Below are positions 9,109 to 17,045 of a stretch of DNA of 64,000 nt, one piece after another (positions within the stretch are counted from its first letter, which is position 1; every line of letters starts with the position of its first letter). The DNA is taken from assembly GCF_037126435.1 (NCBI RefSeq), contig NZ_CP147020.1, positions 4,973,001 to 5,037,000 of the forward strand, given 5' to 3'. This DNA is from Bernardetia sp. ABR2-2B (GTDB lineage Bacteria; Bacteroidota; Bacteroidia; Cytophagales; Bernardetiaceae). The notes below the pieces were generated by a model. It was given only the letters and a program-made list of their open reading frames with translations. It made no database searches and was not told the origin of the DNA. The translations under genes and the position numbers were made by a program.

Positions 9109-10428
9109 ATGAATAAGATAAAAATAATTATAGAAAGAGAATATTTGACGAGAGTGCGTAAAAAGTCATTTATTGTTATGTCGCTTTTAGCACCTTTTTT
9201 AGTAATTGCTTTGATGGTTATTCCTGCGTGGCTTACTTCTTTAGATACAGGACAAACAGTAGTTCAAGTAGTTGATGAAGGAAACTTATTAGGTGGAATT
9301 TCAGAAATTGATAATGTAAAATTGATTTATCCTATTCAAAATAACCTTCAAGAAGCAAAAGAAAACCTGAAAGAAAAATCTAAGAGTTTTGATGCTTTAT
9401 TATTGATTCCTAGAGGAATAACAGCTGATAACACAGATGGTGTTTTGCTTTTGGCTGACAAAAATATTCCTATTCAGTTAGAAAAAAAGATTGAAAGGCA
9501 AATCGCCAAAAAATTAGAAGAAAAAAAATTAGTACAACTAGGAATGAATCCAGTTTTGATAAAAGAAGCTAAGACAAAAGTAAAACTGACCGTTACCCCT
9601 CTCTATTCAGCAGAAACTCGTACCGATTCGACAGTTGCTAGTATTGTTGCCTATTTGAGTGCTGTGATGATTTATTTCTTCATTTTCTTATATGGAGCGC
9701 AAGTTATGCGTGGTGTAATGGAAGAAAAAACAAACCGAATTGTAGAAGTAATCATTTCTTCTGTAAAGCCTTTTGAGCTTATGTTAGGCAAAATTATCGG
9801 TGTTGCTTTTGTAGCTTTCACACAGTTTTTGATTTGGATTGTGCTTGGTTTAGTTCTGTTTATTGTCGTCTCTTCTGTTTTCTCCTTAGAAAATAATATG
9901 ACTCAAGAAGAGGCACAAGCTATTATTGCACAATCTGGAGGAATGGCAGGACAACTAGAAACTAATTTAGCTGTTCAAAATATCTTAGAAACTGTCCAAA
10001 CGCTTAATTTTCCTCTTATTATTAGTGCATTCGGATTTTATTTTATAATGGGTTATTTGGTGTATGGTGCGCTTTATGGGGCTGTCGGTTCGATTGTAGA
10101 TAATCAAACAGACACGCAACAATTTATGCTTCCTATCACAATTCCACTCATTACTGCTATCGGAATTATTGGTTTAGTTGTTAATGATCCAGACGGAACA
10201 GTTGCTTTTTGGGCTTCGATGTTTCCTCTCACTTCGCCTATTATTATGATGGTTAGGATTCCATTTGAGCCACCTCTTTGGGAAGTTTTTTTATCAATGA
10301 CTATTTTATTTCTGACTTTTTTAGGAATAACTTGGCTTGTAGGACGAATTTATAGAATAGGAATTTTGATGTATGGAAAAAAACCAACGTACAGAGAAGT
10401 TTCGAAATGGCTTTTTTATAAGGCATAG
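9109..10428 (+). CDS. ABC-2 type transporter permease
   Basis: About 439 residues. One N-terminal membrane helix (about 21-43) is followed by a large extracytoplasmic domain (about 45-170) and then five or six helices to the C-terminus. This is the layout of NatB/ABC-2 permeases that export Na+, lipids or antibiotics with an ATPase partner. ATG 9109 (MNKIKIIIEREYLTRVRKKSF) is the family-typical start; TTG 9058 and ATG 9070 also lie in frame, close to the predicted transcript start. The usual ATP-binding gene is not adjacent; upstream is the divergent DUF4349 gene. Confidence 0.83.
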   Translation: MNKIKIIIEREYLTRVRKKSFIVMSLLAPFLVIALMVIPAWLTSLDTGQTVVQVVDEGNLLGGISEIDNVKLIYPIQNNLQEAKENLKEKSKSFDALLLIPRGITADNTDGVLLLADKNIPIQLEKKIERQIAKKLEEKKLVQLGMNPVLIKEAKTKVKLTVTPLYSAETRTDSTVASIVAYLSAVMIYFFIFLYGAQVMRGVMEEKTNRIVEVIISSVKPFELMLGKIIGVAFVAFTQFLIWIVLGLVLFIVVSSVFSLENNMTQEEAQAIIAQSGGMAGQLETNLAVQNILETVQTLNFPLIISAFGFYFIMGYLVYGALYGAVGSIVDNQTDTQQFMLPITIPLITAIGIIGLVVNDPDGTVAFWASMFPLTSPIIMMVRIPFEPPLWEVFLSMTILFLTFLGITWLVGRIYRIGILMYGKKPTYREVSKWLFYKA

Positions 10429-10474
10429 ATTTTTGGGAAATGGGAATGAGGAAATGGAGATTGGGGAATAAAAA

Positions 10475-10825
10475 TTACTCTTTTACCTCATGTTTTTCCA
10501 AAATAAAATCTATTACTTTAATCATCATTTCAAAAAAGTATGGAGAGGGAATTCTGTTATTTTTCTCTTCGCTTTCTATTATATAGTCTCGGTGTAAACC
10601 TCTTTTTTGATGACTGATTTGTAGTTGGCACAAATCTTTACAAACAACTTTATTGGTTTGCTTTATATATGAATTCGCTAGTTTATTAAATTTATCTAAC
10701 TCATCATACATAAAATCATGATTACTTTCTGTAAAAATCTGATTATCAAACTTAAAAGCAATCTTTCTTAATTCTTCTAGTTTGCTTCTTTCTATTTTTG
10801 GCTTAAATATTTTTTTGAAAAACAT
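10475..10825 (-). CDS. hypothetical protein, 116 aa
   Basis: A charged, helix-rich protein beginning MFFKKIFKPKIERSKLEELR with no recognisable motif. Its ATG (10823-10825) lies only 5 bp from the ATG of the divergent gene at 10831, so at least one promoter must lie inside the neighbouring coding sequence, or one start is further downstream. Confidence 0.55.
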   Translation of the reverse strand: MFFKKIFKPKIERSKLEELRKIAFKFDNQIFTESNHDFMYDELDKFNKLANSYIKQTNKVVCKDLCQLQISHQKRGLHRDYIIESEEKNNRIPSPYFFEMMIKVIDFILEKHEVKE

Positions 10826-10830
10826 GACGT

Positions 10831-11352
10831 ATGGATAAAGATAACAAATTTGATTTTTCTGAAATAGTTTATCAAAGTAATGAGTATGGACTTATCACAA
10901 CAAAAAAGATATACATTCCTGCTATTAATTTTGAAACAGAAATTTGGATTAATAAAGAACGCAAGAATCAAGTTAATTTTAGTCAAAAACAAAAACTATC
11001 CTTTGAAAAGTTTTTGAGGATAAGCAAAAAAGAAATGTCTTTAATGCAAAAAGAACTAGAGAAATATGCTCAAGAATTGATTCAAGAAAATAAAATTACT
11101 AAAAAGAGCCTCAAATCTAAAAAAGCATTTGATTTGGAATATAGAGCTATAATAGTTCCTCAACAATCAAAAACACCTAAAAATTATATTCTAGTTTTGG
11201 CAGATACCAAATGGAAAATAAAGAGAAGTGAATATGTATTAGAAGTTGAGATACTGTTTGAAAATAATGAATTTAGTTTTTTACAAGAATATGCAGGGCT
11301 TTGGACAAGACTAGAGTGGAATGATGAGTATAATATAAAAGAAAACGTGTAA
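10831..11352 (+). CDS. hypothetical protein, 173 aa
   Basis: Lys/Glu-rich. The N-terminal half looks beta-rich (YGLITTKKIYIPAINFETEIWI), a helix spans about 60-100, and the C-terminal half has strands (KNYILVLADTKWKIKRSEYVLEVEILFENNEFSF). It loosely resembles Bacteroidota DUF6985-like proteins, but that is only an impression. Divergent with the gene at 10475-10825. Confidence 0.55.
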   Translation: MDKDNKFDFSEIVYQSNEYGLITTKKIYIPAINFETEIWINKERKNQVNFSQKQKLSFEKFLRISKKEMSLMQKELEKYAQELIQENKITKKSLKSKKAFDLEYRAIIVPQQSKTPKNYILVLADTKWKIKRSEYVLEVEILFENNEFSFLQEYAGLWTRLEWNDEYNIKENV

Positions 11353-11416
11353 TTATACTAATTTGAAGCCAGTATTTTGGAGAAAGAATAGAGCATATGA
11401 ACATAATAGCATGAAA

Positions 11417-11450
11417 AAAACGCTTTACATTTTATAATGCAAAGCGTTTT
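11417..11450. terminator. bidirectional terminator between convergent genes
   Basis: A hairpin with outer stem AAAACGCTTT / AAAGCGTTTT and an inner ACATT/AATGC pairing with one mismatch, with A and T runs on both sides. It serves the rightward gene ending at 11352 and the leftward etfA ending at 11476. Confidence 0.75.
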
Positions 11451-11475
11451 GGTGTTTTTTTATAACTTTTTAGAG

Positions 11476-12432
11476 TTAAACTCCAGCTTTTTCTAAAGCA
11501 GCTTGTAATTTAGGAACTACATCAAAAGCATCTCCAACAATACCATAATCAGCCGATTTGAAGAAAGGAGCTTCTCCATCTTTATTGATTACAACAATAG
11601 TTTTAGAAGAATTTACACCTGCTAAGTGCTGAATTGCTCCCGAAATACCTACTGCGATATACAATGAAGGAGCAACTTTAATTCCTGTCTGACCAACATG
11701 TTCGTGGTGAGGTCTCCAATCCATATCTGAAACTGGTTTCGAACAAGCTGTTGCTGCGCCTAAAGTTTTAGCTAACTCATCAATCATTCCCCAGTTTTCA
11801 GGACCTTTCAAGCCACGACCAGCAGAAACAACTAAATCAGCTTCTGGCAATAAAATATCGCCTTCTTGTTTTTTTACATCTGTTACTTTTACAGCAAAAT
11901 CTTTAGCTCCATATTCTGGACTAAATGCTTCTACAGTAGCCGAGCCACCAGCAGAATCATCAACTGCAAGTGCATTTTTGGCAATTGTAAGCACTTTATT
12001 TTCGCCTTCTAATTTCGTATCAGCAAATGCTTTTCCAGTAAAAACACCTCTGCGAACTACAAATCCTGCATCTGTTTGAGGAAGTGCAATCACATTTGAT
12101 GCAACTGTTGCTTTCATTTTTACGCCTACTCGTGGTGCTGCTGCATCAACGGTAGAAGAGCGAGACATCACTACTACATTAGCTCCTGCTTTTTGCGCTG
12201 CACCTGCAATCGCACTAGCAATCGCACCCACAGGACGAGTAGAAAGATTATCATCACTTACTTGCAAAACAGTTTTGACACCATACTTTCCAAGGTCTTC
12301 TAAGTTTTCGGCTTTATCTGTAACTAAAGCAGTTACATCACCTGCATTCATTTTGGCAGCATACGTAAGAGCCTCTAAAGAAGACTTTTTTACTGCATTG
12401 TTATCTGCTTCTATATATACTAAAACTGACAT
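11476..12432 (-). CDS. etfA: electron transfer flavoprotein alpha subunit
   Basis: A 318-residue FAD-carrying subunit of the EtfAB heterodimer, which passes electrons from acyl-CoA and related dehydrogenases to the quinone pool. The N-terminal adenine-nucleotide alpha-hydrolase-like domain (about 1-185) precedes the conserved C-terminal FAD domain: VVSAGRGLKGPENW (201-214), WRPHHEHVGQTG (239-250) and VGISGAIQH (261-269). It lies 132 bp downstream of etfB on the same strand, so the two are probably co-transcribed etfB-etfA. Confidence 0.95.
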   Translation of the reverse strand: MSVLVYIEADNNAVKKSSLEALTYAAKMNAGDVTALVTDKAENLEDLGKYGVKTVLQVSDDNLSTRPVGAIASAIAGAAQKAGANVVVMSRSSTVDAAAPRVGVKMKATVASNVIALPQTDAGFVVRRGVFTGKAFADTKLEGENKVLTIAKNALAVDDSAGGSATVEAFSPEYGAKDFAVKVTDVKKQEGDILLPEADLVVSAGRGLKGPENWGMIDELAKTLGAATACSKPVSDMDWRPHHEHVGQTGIKVAPSLYIAVGISGAIQHLAGVNSSKTIVVINKDGEAPFFKSADYGIVGDAFDVVPKLQAALEKAGV

Positions 12433-12473
12433 AGTTTTATTTGTTTTATGTTTTTGATACTATTTTTTTGTGT

Positions 12474-12496
12474 CGTTCGTGAGGACACGAGCAACG
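12474..12496. repeat. small hairpin in the etfB-etfA gap
   Basis: CGTTCGTG can pair with CACGAGCAACG, leaving a 3-nt bulge and loop AGGA. There is no T run, so it may act as a stabilising or processing structure in the etfB-etfA transcript. Confidence 0.35.
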
Positions 12497-12564
12497 GTAG
12501 AACCGAATAAATGGTGGAAACTATCATTTGTATTCTCCAATTCCTAATTCCCATGTTCTCATTC

Positions 12565-13296
12565 CTAAATAACTTTTGCGTCTTCTTTCAATAGACGTAC
12601 AAGCTCGTCCATATTATCAGCATCAATCATTTTTACATTTCCACGAGAAGGAGGAAGTTCAAAATTTACAACTTCTGTTGGTGCTGATTGTGTAGTAGGT
12701 TCAATTACTTCTAAAGGCTTCTTACGTGCCATCATGATACCACGCATATTAGGGATTTTCCATTCTGCAATTGGCTCTTGACAACCTGCTACAAATGGCA
12801 TTTCGCATTCTACATATTCTTTTCCACCTTCAATTTCACGACCCATTTTAGCTGTCGTTCCATTTACTTCTAAAGTCATACAAGGAACTATACAAGGCAT
12901 ATCCAACATTTCGGCAACCATTCCGTGTACCTGTCCACCATTATAATCACTAGCTTCACGCCCCATCAAAATCATATCAAAGTTTTTGTCTTTTGCATAA
13001 GCTGCAATCTGTTCAGCTACAAAGTAAGCGTCTTTTGGATGTGCATTGATACGAACAGCATCATCTGCACCGATAGCTAACGCTTTACGGATAGTAGGTT
13101 CTGTATCTGCTTCTCCTACATTAAGAACCGTCAATTTTCCACCACTTGCGTCTTTTAATTCGACGGCACGAGCAAGTGCATAATCATCATAAGGACCAAT
13201 AATAAACTGGACACCATTTTTATCTAATTCTGTACCAGCAAATTTAATTTTTGTGGTTGTGTCAGGTACATGACAAATGCAAACTAATATATTCAT
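12565..13296 (-). CDS. etfB: electron transfer flavoprotein beta subunit
   Basis: A 243-residue beta subunit of the same electron carrier. It opens with MNILVCICHVPDTTTKI and carries the EtfB signature MGREASDYNGGQVHGMVAE, which contributes to AMP binding. The C-terminal recognition loop region (PTEVVNFELPPSRGNVKMIDADN) reaches toward EtfA and partner dehydrogenases. Full length for the family and first gene of the pair. Confidence 0.95.
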   Translation of the reverse strand: MNILVCICHVPDTTTKIKFAGTELDKNGVQFIIGPYDDYALARAVELKDASGGKLTVLNVGEADTEPTIRKALAIGADDAVRINAHPKDAYFVAEQIAAYAKDKNFDMILMGREASDYNGGQVHGMVAEMLDMPCIVPCMTLEVNGTTAKMGREIEGGKEYVECEMPFVAGCQEPIAEWKIPNMRGIMMARKKPLEVIEPTTQSAPTEVVNFELPPSRGNVKMIDADNMDELVRLLKEDAKVI

Positions 13297-13499
13297 ATAA
13301 AGAGATTGGTAAAAACGAGTTAAAAAATGAATAATTCCTTTTTCTTACTTTCTTAAATCTAATTAACTAGATTTTAATTCTTAAAAAGAAATGATTAACA
13401 AAATTGTTTGGAATGTGTGTGAATCTAACTGCGAATATACGGCATGTTATTTAAAAGCGCAATTTTGTACTGCATTGTCATCAGAAAATACATATTTGC

Positions 13500-14099
13500 T
13501 CAATTTTTTGATGCAAATTGATTCAATAAGTCATTATCTATCAGTTCTATAATTTCTCTAGCTGTTTGTACGTCAGGGCTTCCTTCTCTCAAAACATTTT
13601 TCAAACTATCTGTTGCTTTTTCGTTATATTCTCTTCCACAAGGAGTTTCTAGGTTTGCGCCATTTTTAATGAGTAAATCCAGACAAGCAATAAAGTCTTC
13701 ATTTATTTCCATTGGAAAATCAATTCTCTTTTGTTCGTACTTAGAATAAATTGCGTAAAAAAGAGGTGTTTGTTTGATTTTATAAGGATATGTTTTTGGA
13801 TTTTTATAAGTGAATTTTTTCTCCACTTCTGCCCCGTTTTCTAATAAGAATGTTACCATATCTACATCTCCTATCTTTGTAGAATAAGCTAAAAACGGAT
13901 AAGGACAACCATAATCTACTGATATAGAACCATCCAAAATTTTTGCTTTTATAATCTCTATATCTCCACTTGTATATTCATTACAGGTAGATTCTCTCTG
14001 ATAAGTGGTGATTCCCAAATAACTAATCGTTCCAACAATGCCTATAAATATAGAGGCAATGATACTGATAGCTAGAATAGTTGTTATCTTTTCGCTCAT
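13500..14099 (-). CDS. membrane-anchored ankyrin-repeat-like protein
   Basis: A 199-residue protein with one N-terminal membrane helix (about 7-30) and an extracytoplasmic domain containing two to three degenerate ankyrin units: PFLAYSTKIGDVDMVTFLLENGAEV, TPLFYAIYSKYE, and IACLDLLIKNGANLETP. Ankyrin stacks usually bind other proteins; no partner is evident. The neighbours are unrelated single genes. Confidence 0.65.
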   Translation of the reverse strand: MSEKITTILAISIIASIFIGIVGTISYLGITTYQRESTCNEYTSGDIEIIKAKILDGSISVDYGCPYPFLAYSTKIGDVDMVTFLLENGAEVEKKFTYKNPKTYPYKIKQTPLFYAIYSKYEQKRIDFPMEINEDFIACLDLLIKNGANLETPCGREYNEKATDSLKNVLREGSPDVQTAREIIELIDNDLLNQFASKN

Positions 14100-14163
14100 T
14101 ATTTCTTTAAAATTTCAAGTTTATGGTTCTTTATGAATTCGATTGCAATTTTCATTTTTGATG

Positions 14164-14252
14164 GGTCTGTACTGCAAGTCTGACCTATCAAAAATAAGTA
14201 TTTCTAATTCGAATAGCTTATTTTGTCCAAGTCAGACCGTCGGTACAGACTT
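14164..14252. repeat. long imperfect intergenic palindrome
   Basis: Two roughly 35-bp arms (14164-14198 and 14217-14252) are inverted copies with about three quarters of positions matching, sharing the blocks GTCTGTAC, GTCTGAC and CAAAATAAG. The centre contains the perfect 8-bp palindrome ATTCGAAT. Such a structure fits a MITE-like or REP-like element rather than a simple terminator. Confidence 0.55.
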
Positions 14253-14301
14253 GAACAAAATACAAGTTAAGGGTTGCAACTAAAATCATATAGAACCAAA
14301 T

Positions 14302-14805
14302 TTATTCTAAAATATCTAACAAATCATTAGGGATTTTATCATCATTGCGTTCGTTATACCAAGAAATAGACTGAATGAGCCAGTTTCCTTTTGCACAAAT
14401 AAGTTGAATGCTATTTATTCCTTTTGTAGTAGGTTCTCCATTTAATTCAACCTTATTAGTAAAGATACTAAAGCGTTGTGCTATTTTTCCAAAAATTTGA
14501 GTTCGGTGTGAAACCTCTTGTGTAAAGAGCTGAGGAATATCATTTTGTTCTATCTGACGTTGTAAAACCTGTGCAAACGTACGAACATCTAAAAACATAG
14601 GCGCATCAAGGTTTGCATTAATAAACTGTGCGCTACTTGTAAAGCAATCATGAAAATTTGACCAGTTTGGTGCTGTCCCTTCTGAAAAAGACATGCTTTT
14701 GTACAATAACTCTATTCGTTTCTGAATGGCTTCTTCTTTACTTTTATGTAATAACGAAAAATCAGTAGTTGGTTCTTTATCAGACTTTTGTCCAAGTTCT
14801 TTCAT
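14302..14805 (-). CDS. NTF2/SnoaL-like hypothetical protein, 167 aa
   Basis: After a 20-residue polar start, the protein shows the helix, curved beta-sheet pattern of NTF2-like folds: AIQKRIELLYKSMSF, WSNFHDCFTSSAQFINA, then strands QIFGKIAQRFSIFTNKV and INSIQLICAKGNWLIQSISWYNE. Members can be enzymes or ligand-binding proteins; no catalytic residues stand out. The fold is inferred from the pattern only. Confidence 0.6.
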   Translation of the reverse strand: MKELGQKSDKEPTTDFSLLHKSKEEAIQKRIELLYKSMSFSEGTAPNWSNFHDCFTSSAQFINANLDAPMFLDVRTFAQVLQRQIEQNDIPQLFTQEVSHRTQIFGKIAQRFSIFTNKVELNGEPTTKGINSIQLICAKGNWLIQSISWYNERNDDKIPNDLLDILE

Positions 14806-14939
14806 AGTCTAAATTTTATTTTATCTCTTTTGAAAAATACTCTTATTGAGGTGGAGTAAGAGAATAGATGTAAATTTAAGATAAAATTTACTTTGTTGTT
14901 TGATTTTCAACGTTAATTACTGTTTTTTTTATAAAAAAT

Positions 14940-14974
14940 AAAATCCTACTGAATAAATGATTCAATAGGATTTT
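14940..14974. terminator. hairpin terminator
   Basis: AAAATCCTA...GAAT pairs with ATTC...TAGGATTTT around AAATG, with one internal mismatch. It lies downstream (leftward) of the thioredoxin/SPOR gene ending at 15095 and upstream of the next leftward gene. Confidence 0.6.
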
Positions 14975-15013
14975 AGAATTGAAGCTGTTTAAGAATAGGT
15001 TTTATACGTGTAT

Positions 15014-15052
15014 TTGTTGGTGTCGCTACGCTAAAATATCAACAAAGGCTAG
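15014..15052. repeat. REP-like palindromic repeat, copy B
   Basis: The reverse complement of this 39-bp stretch matches 4959-4997 at 35 positions. Its own outer arms TTGTTG/CAACAA can pair. It lies in the intergenic region after the leftward gene ending at 15095. Confidence 0.65.
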
Positions 15053-15094
15053 AAATAGGATTTTTAAAATGCTTAAATTTTATTTCCTTAAATA

Positions 15095-16000
15095 CTATCT
15101 CTTATTTGGGTTTTCACTCTCAACGGGTGTTTCTATGTTTTCTAACAAATATTTATCTTTATTCTCTTCTGTAATTGGGTCAAAGTCTTCTAAGCTTACC
15201 AAAATACCACGTAATCCCATTTTTTCTTTTAAGTTTTTGTTATAAACTTCGGCATGTTCATAACTATAAAAAGGTCCTAGAAGTAATCTATATAACATTT
15301 TACCATCTATTTCTACGAAGGTTACTAGAATATTGTCGTGCCAATGTACTTCTAATTCAGAAACATTGTTTACTAAGTTCTGATAGTTTTCGAAAACACC
15401 TAGCTGAATTCCGATGGTCTTTTCCTCAACTCCATAAGGACGAATACTAAAATGGTAAACTTCTTGAATTTCTCCTTCTGTCTGTAATTTTAATGATAAT
15501 TCTGGGTTGGCAGCCTTTGCAAAAGCAGAAGCTCTATCATCTGGAGAGCCTGTTTTGCTTTCGTGCAATTTCAAACGAGCAATCATTTGTTTGGGACTAA
15601 GGTATGATGTAATTCTATCAACAAGTTTACCTTGAGGCGTAAAAATCAAAATTTGAGGGAAGCTTTTTACCTCGTACTTTTTTACGACATAATCAGCATA
15701 TAACGAAGGAGCTTGTAGCTTTTGAGCTAAATAACGCTTTTTTACGTACGTCTGAACATACTGATTAGCAAAAGTAACTGAATCGAATTTGTTGTTTTTT
15801 GCATGAACAAACACAAAATAAGGTGTATTTTTCTTCTTTCCTTCCTCTTGTAACTGGTCAAAAGAACCTGCAAAAAAAATCATTTTATTTACTGAAATTT
15901 GAGCAAAAGTAGGAGATAAACTAAGCAAGAAGCCTATAATAAAGAGTAATCCTGCTTTTTTATAAAGGAAATTGAATTTTAATGAATTGAAATGAGACAT
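15095..16000 (-). CDS. exported thioredoxin-fold/SPOR-like protein lacking CXXC
   Basis: A 301-residue protein with a signal peptide (residues 1-34, cleavage near TFA-QIS). A thioredoxin-like domain spans about 40-150 (YFVFVHAKNNKFDSVTFAN, VKSFPQILIFTPQGKLVDRI). The position of the catalytic CXXC holds AKNN, so thiol redox chemistry is not expected. A SPOR-like repeat spans about 205-275 (IGIQLGVFENYQNLVNNVSEL, YRLLLGPFYSYEHAEVYNKNL), a fold that binds denuded peptidoglycan. Likely a periplasmic envelope protein; its exact role is unknown. Confidence 0.7.
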   Translation of the reverse strand: MSHFNSLKFNFLYKKAGLLFIIGFLLSLSPTFAQISVNKMIFFAGSFDQLQEEGKKKNTPYFVFVHAKNNKFDSVTFANQYVQTYVKKRYLAQKLQAPSLYADYVVKKYEVKSFPQILIFTPQGKLVDRITSYLSPKQMIARLKLHESKTGSPDDRASAFAKAANPELSLKLQTEGEIQEVYHFSIRPYGVEEKTIGIQLGVFENYQNLVNNVSELEVHWHDNILVTFVEIDGKMLYRLLLGPFYSYEHAEVYNKNLKEKMGLRGILVSLEDFDPITEENKDKYLLENIETPVESENPNKR

Positions 16001-16223
16001 AAAAAATGAATTAGAGATGAAAAAATTTCTTTATTTTAATTAGGTAAGCAGACTTGTAGGAATGCTAGTAAATTAAGAATAAAGATAGGAATAATTTGTT
16101 TTGAGATAAAAAATATTCAAAAACTATTTTTCTATAAAACGGCAAAAGAATGAAAAGTGTTTTAAGAATAAGATAAACCTCAAGGAATTTTTTGTGTGGT
16201 TATATTACTATTTTTTATTCTGT

Positions 16224-16802
16224 TTACGGATAATCATCAATAATGAGTTGTTTTACATTTGATAGTCTGCCTTTATAATGATAAACAGATATAGACATTC
16301 CCTCTCTTAATTTATAATAAGGAGCATAAGTACCTTTTCTGTCACTCAGATATATTTCTTTTTCTTTTCCATTTTCATACCTTATTACACAATAGTAAGA
16401 TTTTGTCTTCTGTTTCCCCGAACTTATAGAAAAATGTTTATTTATTAATTTTGCTTTCTCTACTTTAGTATATTGAATATTATATAGACTAATTATATTG
16501 AGAATGTTAATTATAAAGAAAAGATAAGCCATAATAAGCATTAAAGAAAAGAAAAACACTTTTATACCGTCAGTTTTCTTTAGATTGTAATTTCTTAAAT
16601 AATACAGAGAAAACACGAAATGAATTAATATACTAATTCCAATAATATAATTATACATATCACCATTTTTGTCTATATAAAACCCTACATTATTCAGTTG
16701 ATTTGGATGCACATACTCAGGTAAATGAAATGCAATTATTCCATATGCAAGAGTTAGAACTATCACTATTGCTAATCTTATGTAACCTTTCGTTATTGTC
16801 AT
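16224..16802 (-). CDS. three-helix membrane protein with soluble C-terminal domain
   Basis: About 192 residues. Membrane segments lie near residues 7-28, 48-70 and 80-108, followed by a beta-rich C-terminal domain (SYYCVIRYENGKEKEIYLSDRKGTY) resembling DUF3592-type tails. The open frame reaches TTG 16823, but ATG at 16800-16802 (MTITKGYIRLAI) is the simpler start. No known function. Confidence 0.55.
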   Translation of the reverse strand: MTITKGYIRLAIVIVLTLAYGIIAFHLPEYVHPNQLNNVGFYIDKNGDMYNYIIGISILIHFVFSLYYLRNYNLKKTDGIKVFFFSLMLIMAYLFFIINILNIISLYNIQYTKVEKAKLINKHFSISSGKQKTKSYYCVIRYENGKEKEIYLSDRKGTYAPYYKLREGMSISVYHYKGRLSNVKQLIIDDYP

Positions 16803-16874
16803 ATCATAAATATTTATACTCAATAGAAAACCTTATTTATTTTTTCTGCAAATCAAATAAATAAAAACGTAAAA

Positions 16875-16906
16875 TTTGAAAACAATCTAAAAAAACACTA
16901 CCTTTT
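16875..16906 (+). promoter_or_regulatory. candidate promoter for the A2M gene
   Basis: TTTG at 16875-16878, 20 bp, then TACCTTTT(G) at 16899-16906. This matches the Bacteroidota promoter layout and predicts a leader of about 130 nt before ATG 17046. Confidence 0.5.
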
Positions 16907-17045
16907 GATATGCAATTTTTTGTTAAATGGCATCGTATTAATAATTAATTACGAGTTATGAATTATCAATTACGAATTTGAAATACAATATGGTCAAATT
17001 CGCCGTTGTTGCTGCACTCATCAATTACACAATTACCCAAATTTT

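Noticed and set aside
14979-15450. Two + strand frames (14979-15245 and 15175-15450)
   Set aside because: They lie opposite the thioredoxin/SPOR gene and over the REP-like repeat, and lack any protein pattern.
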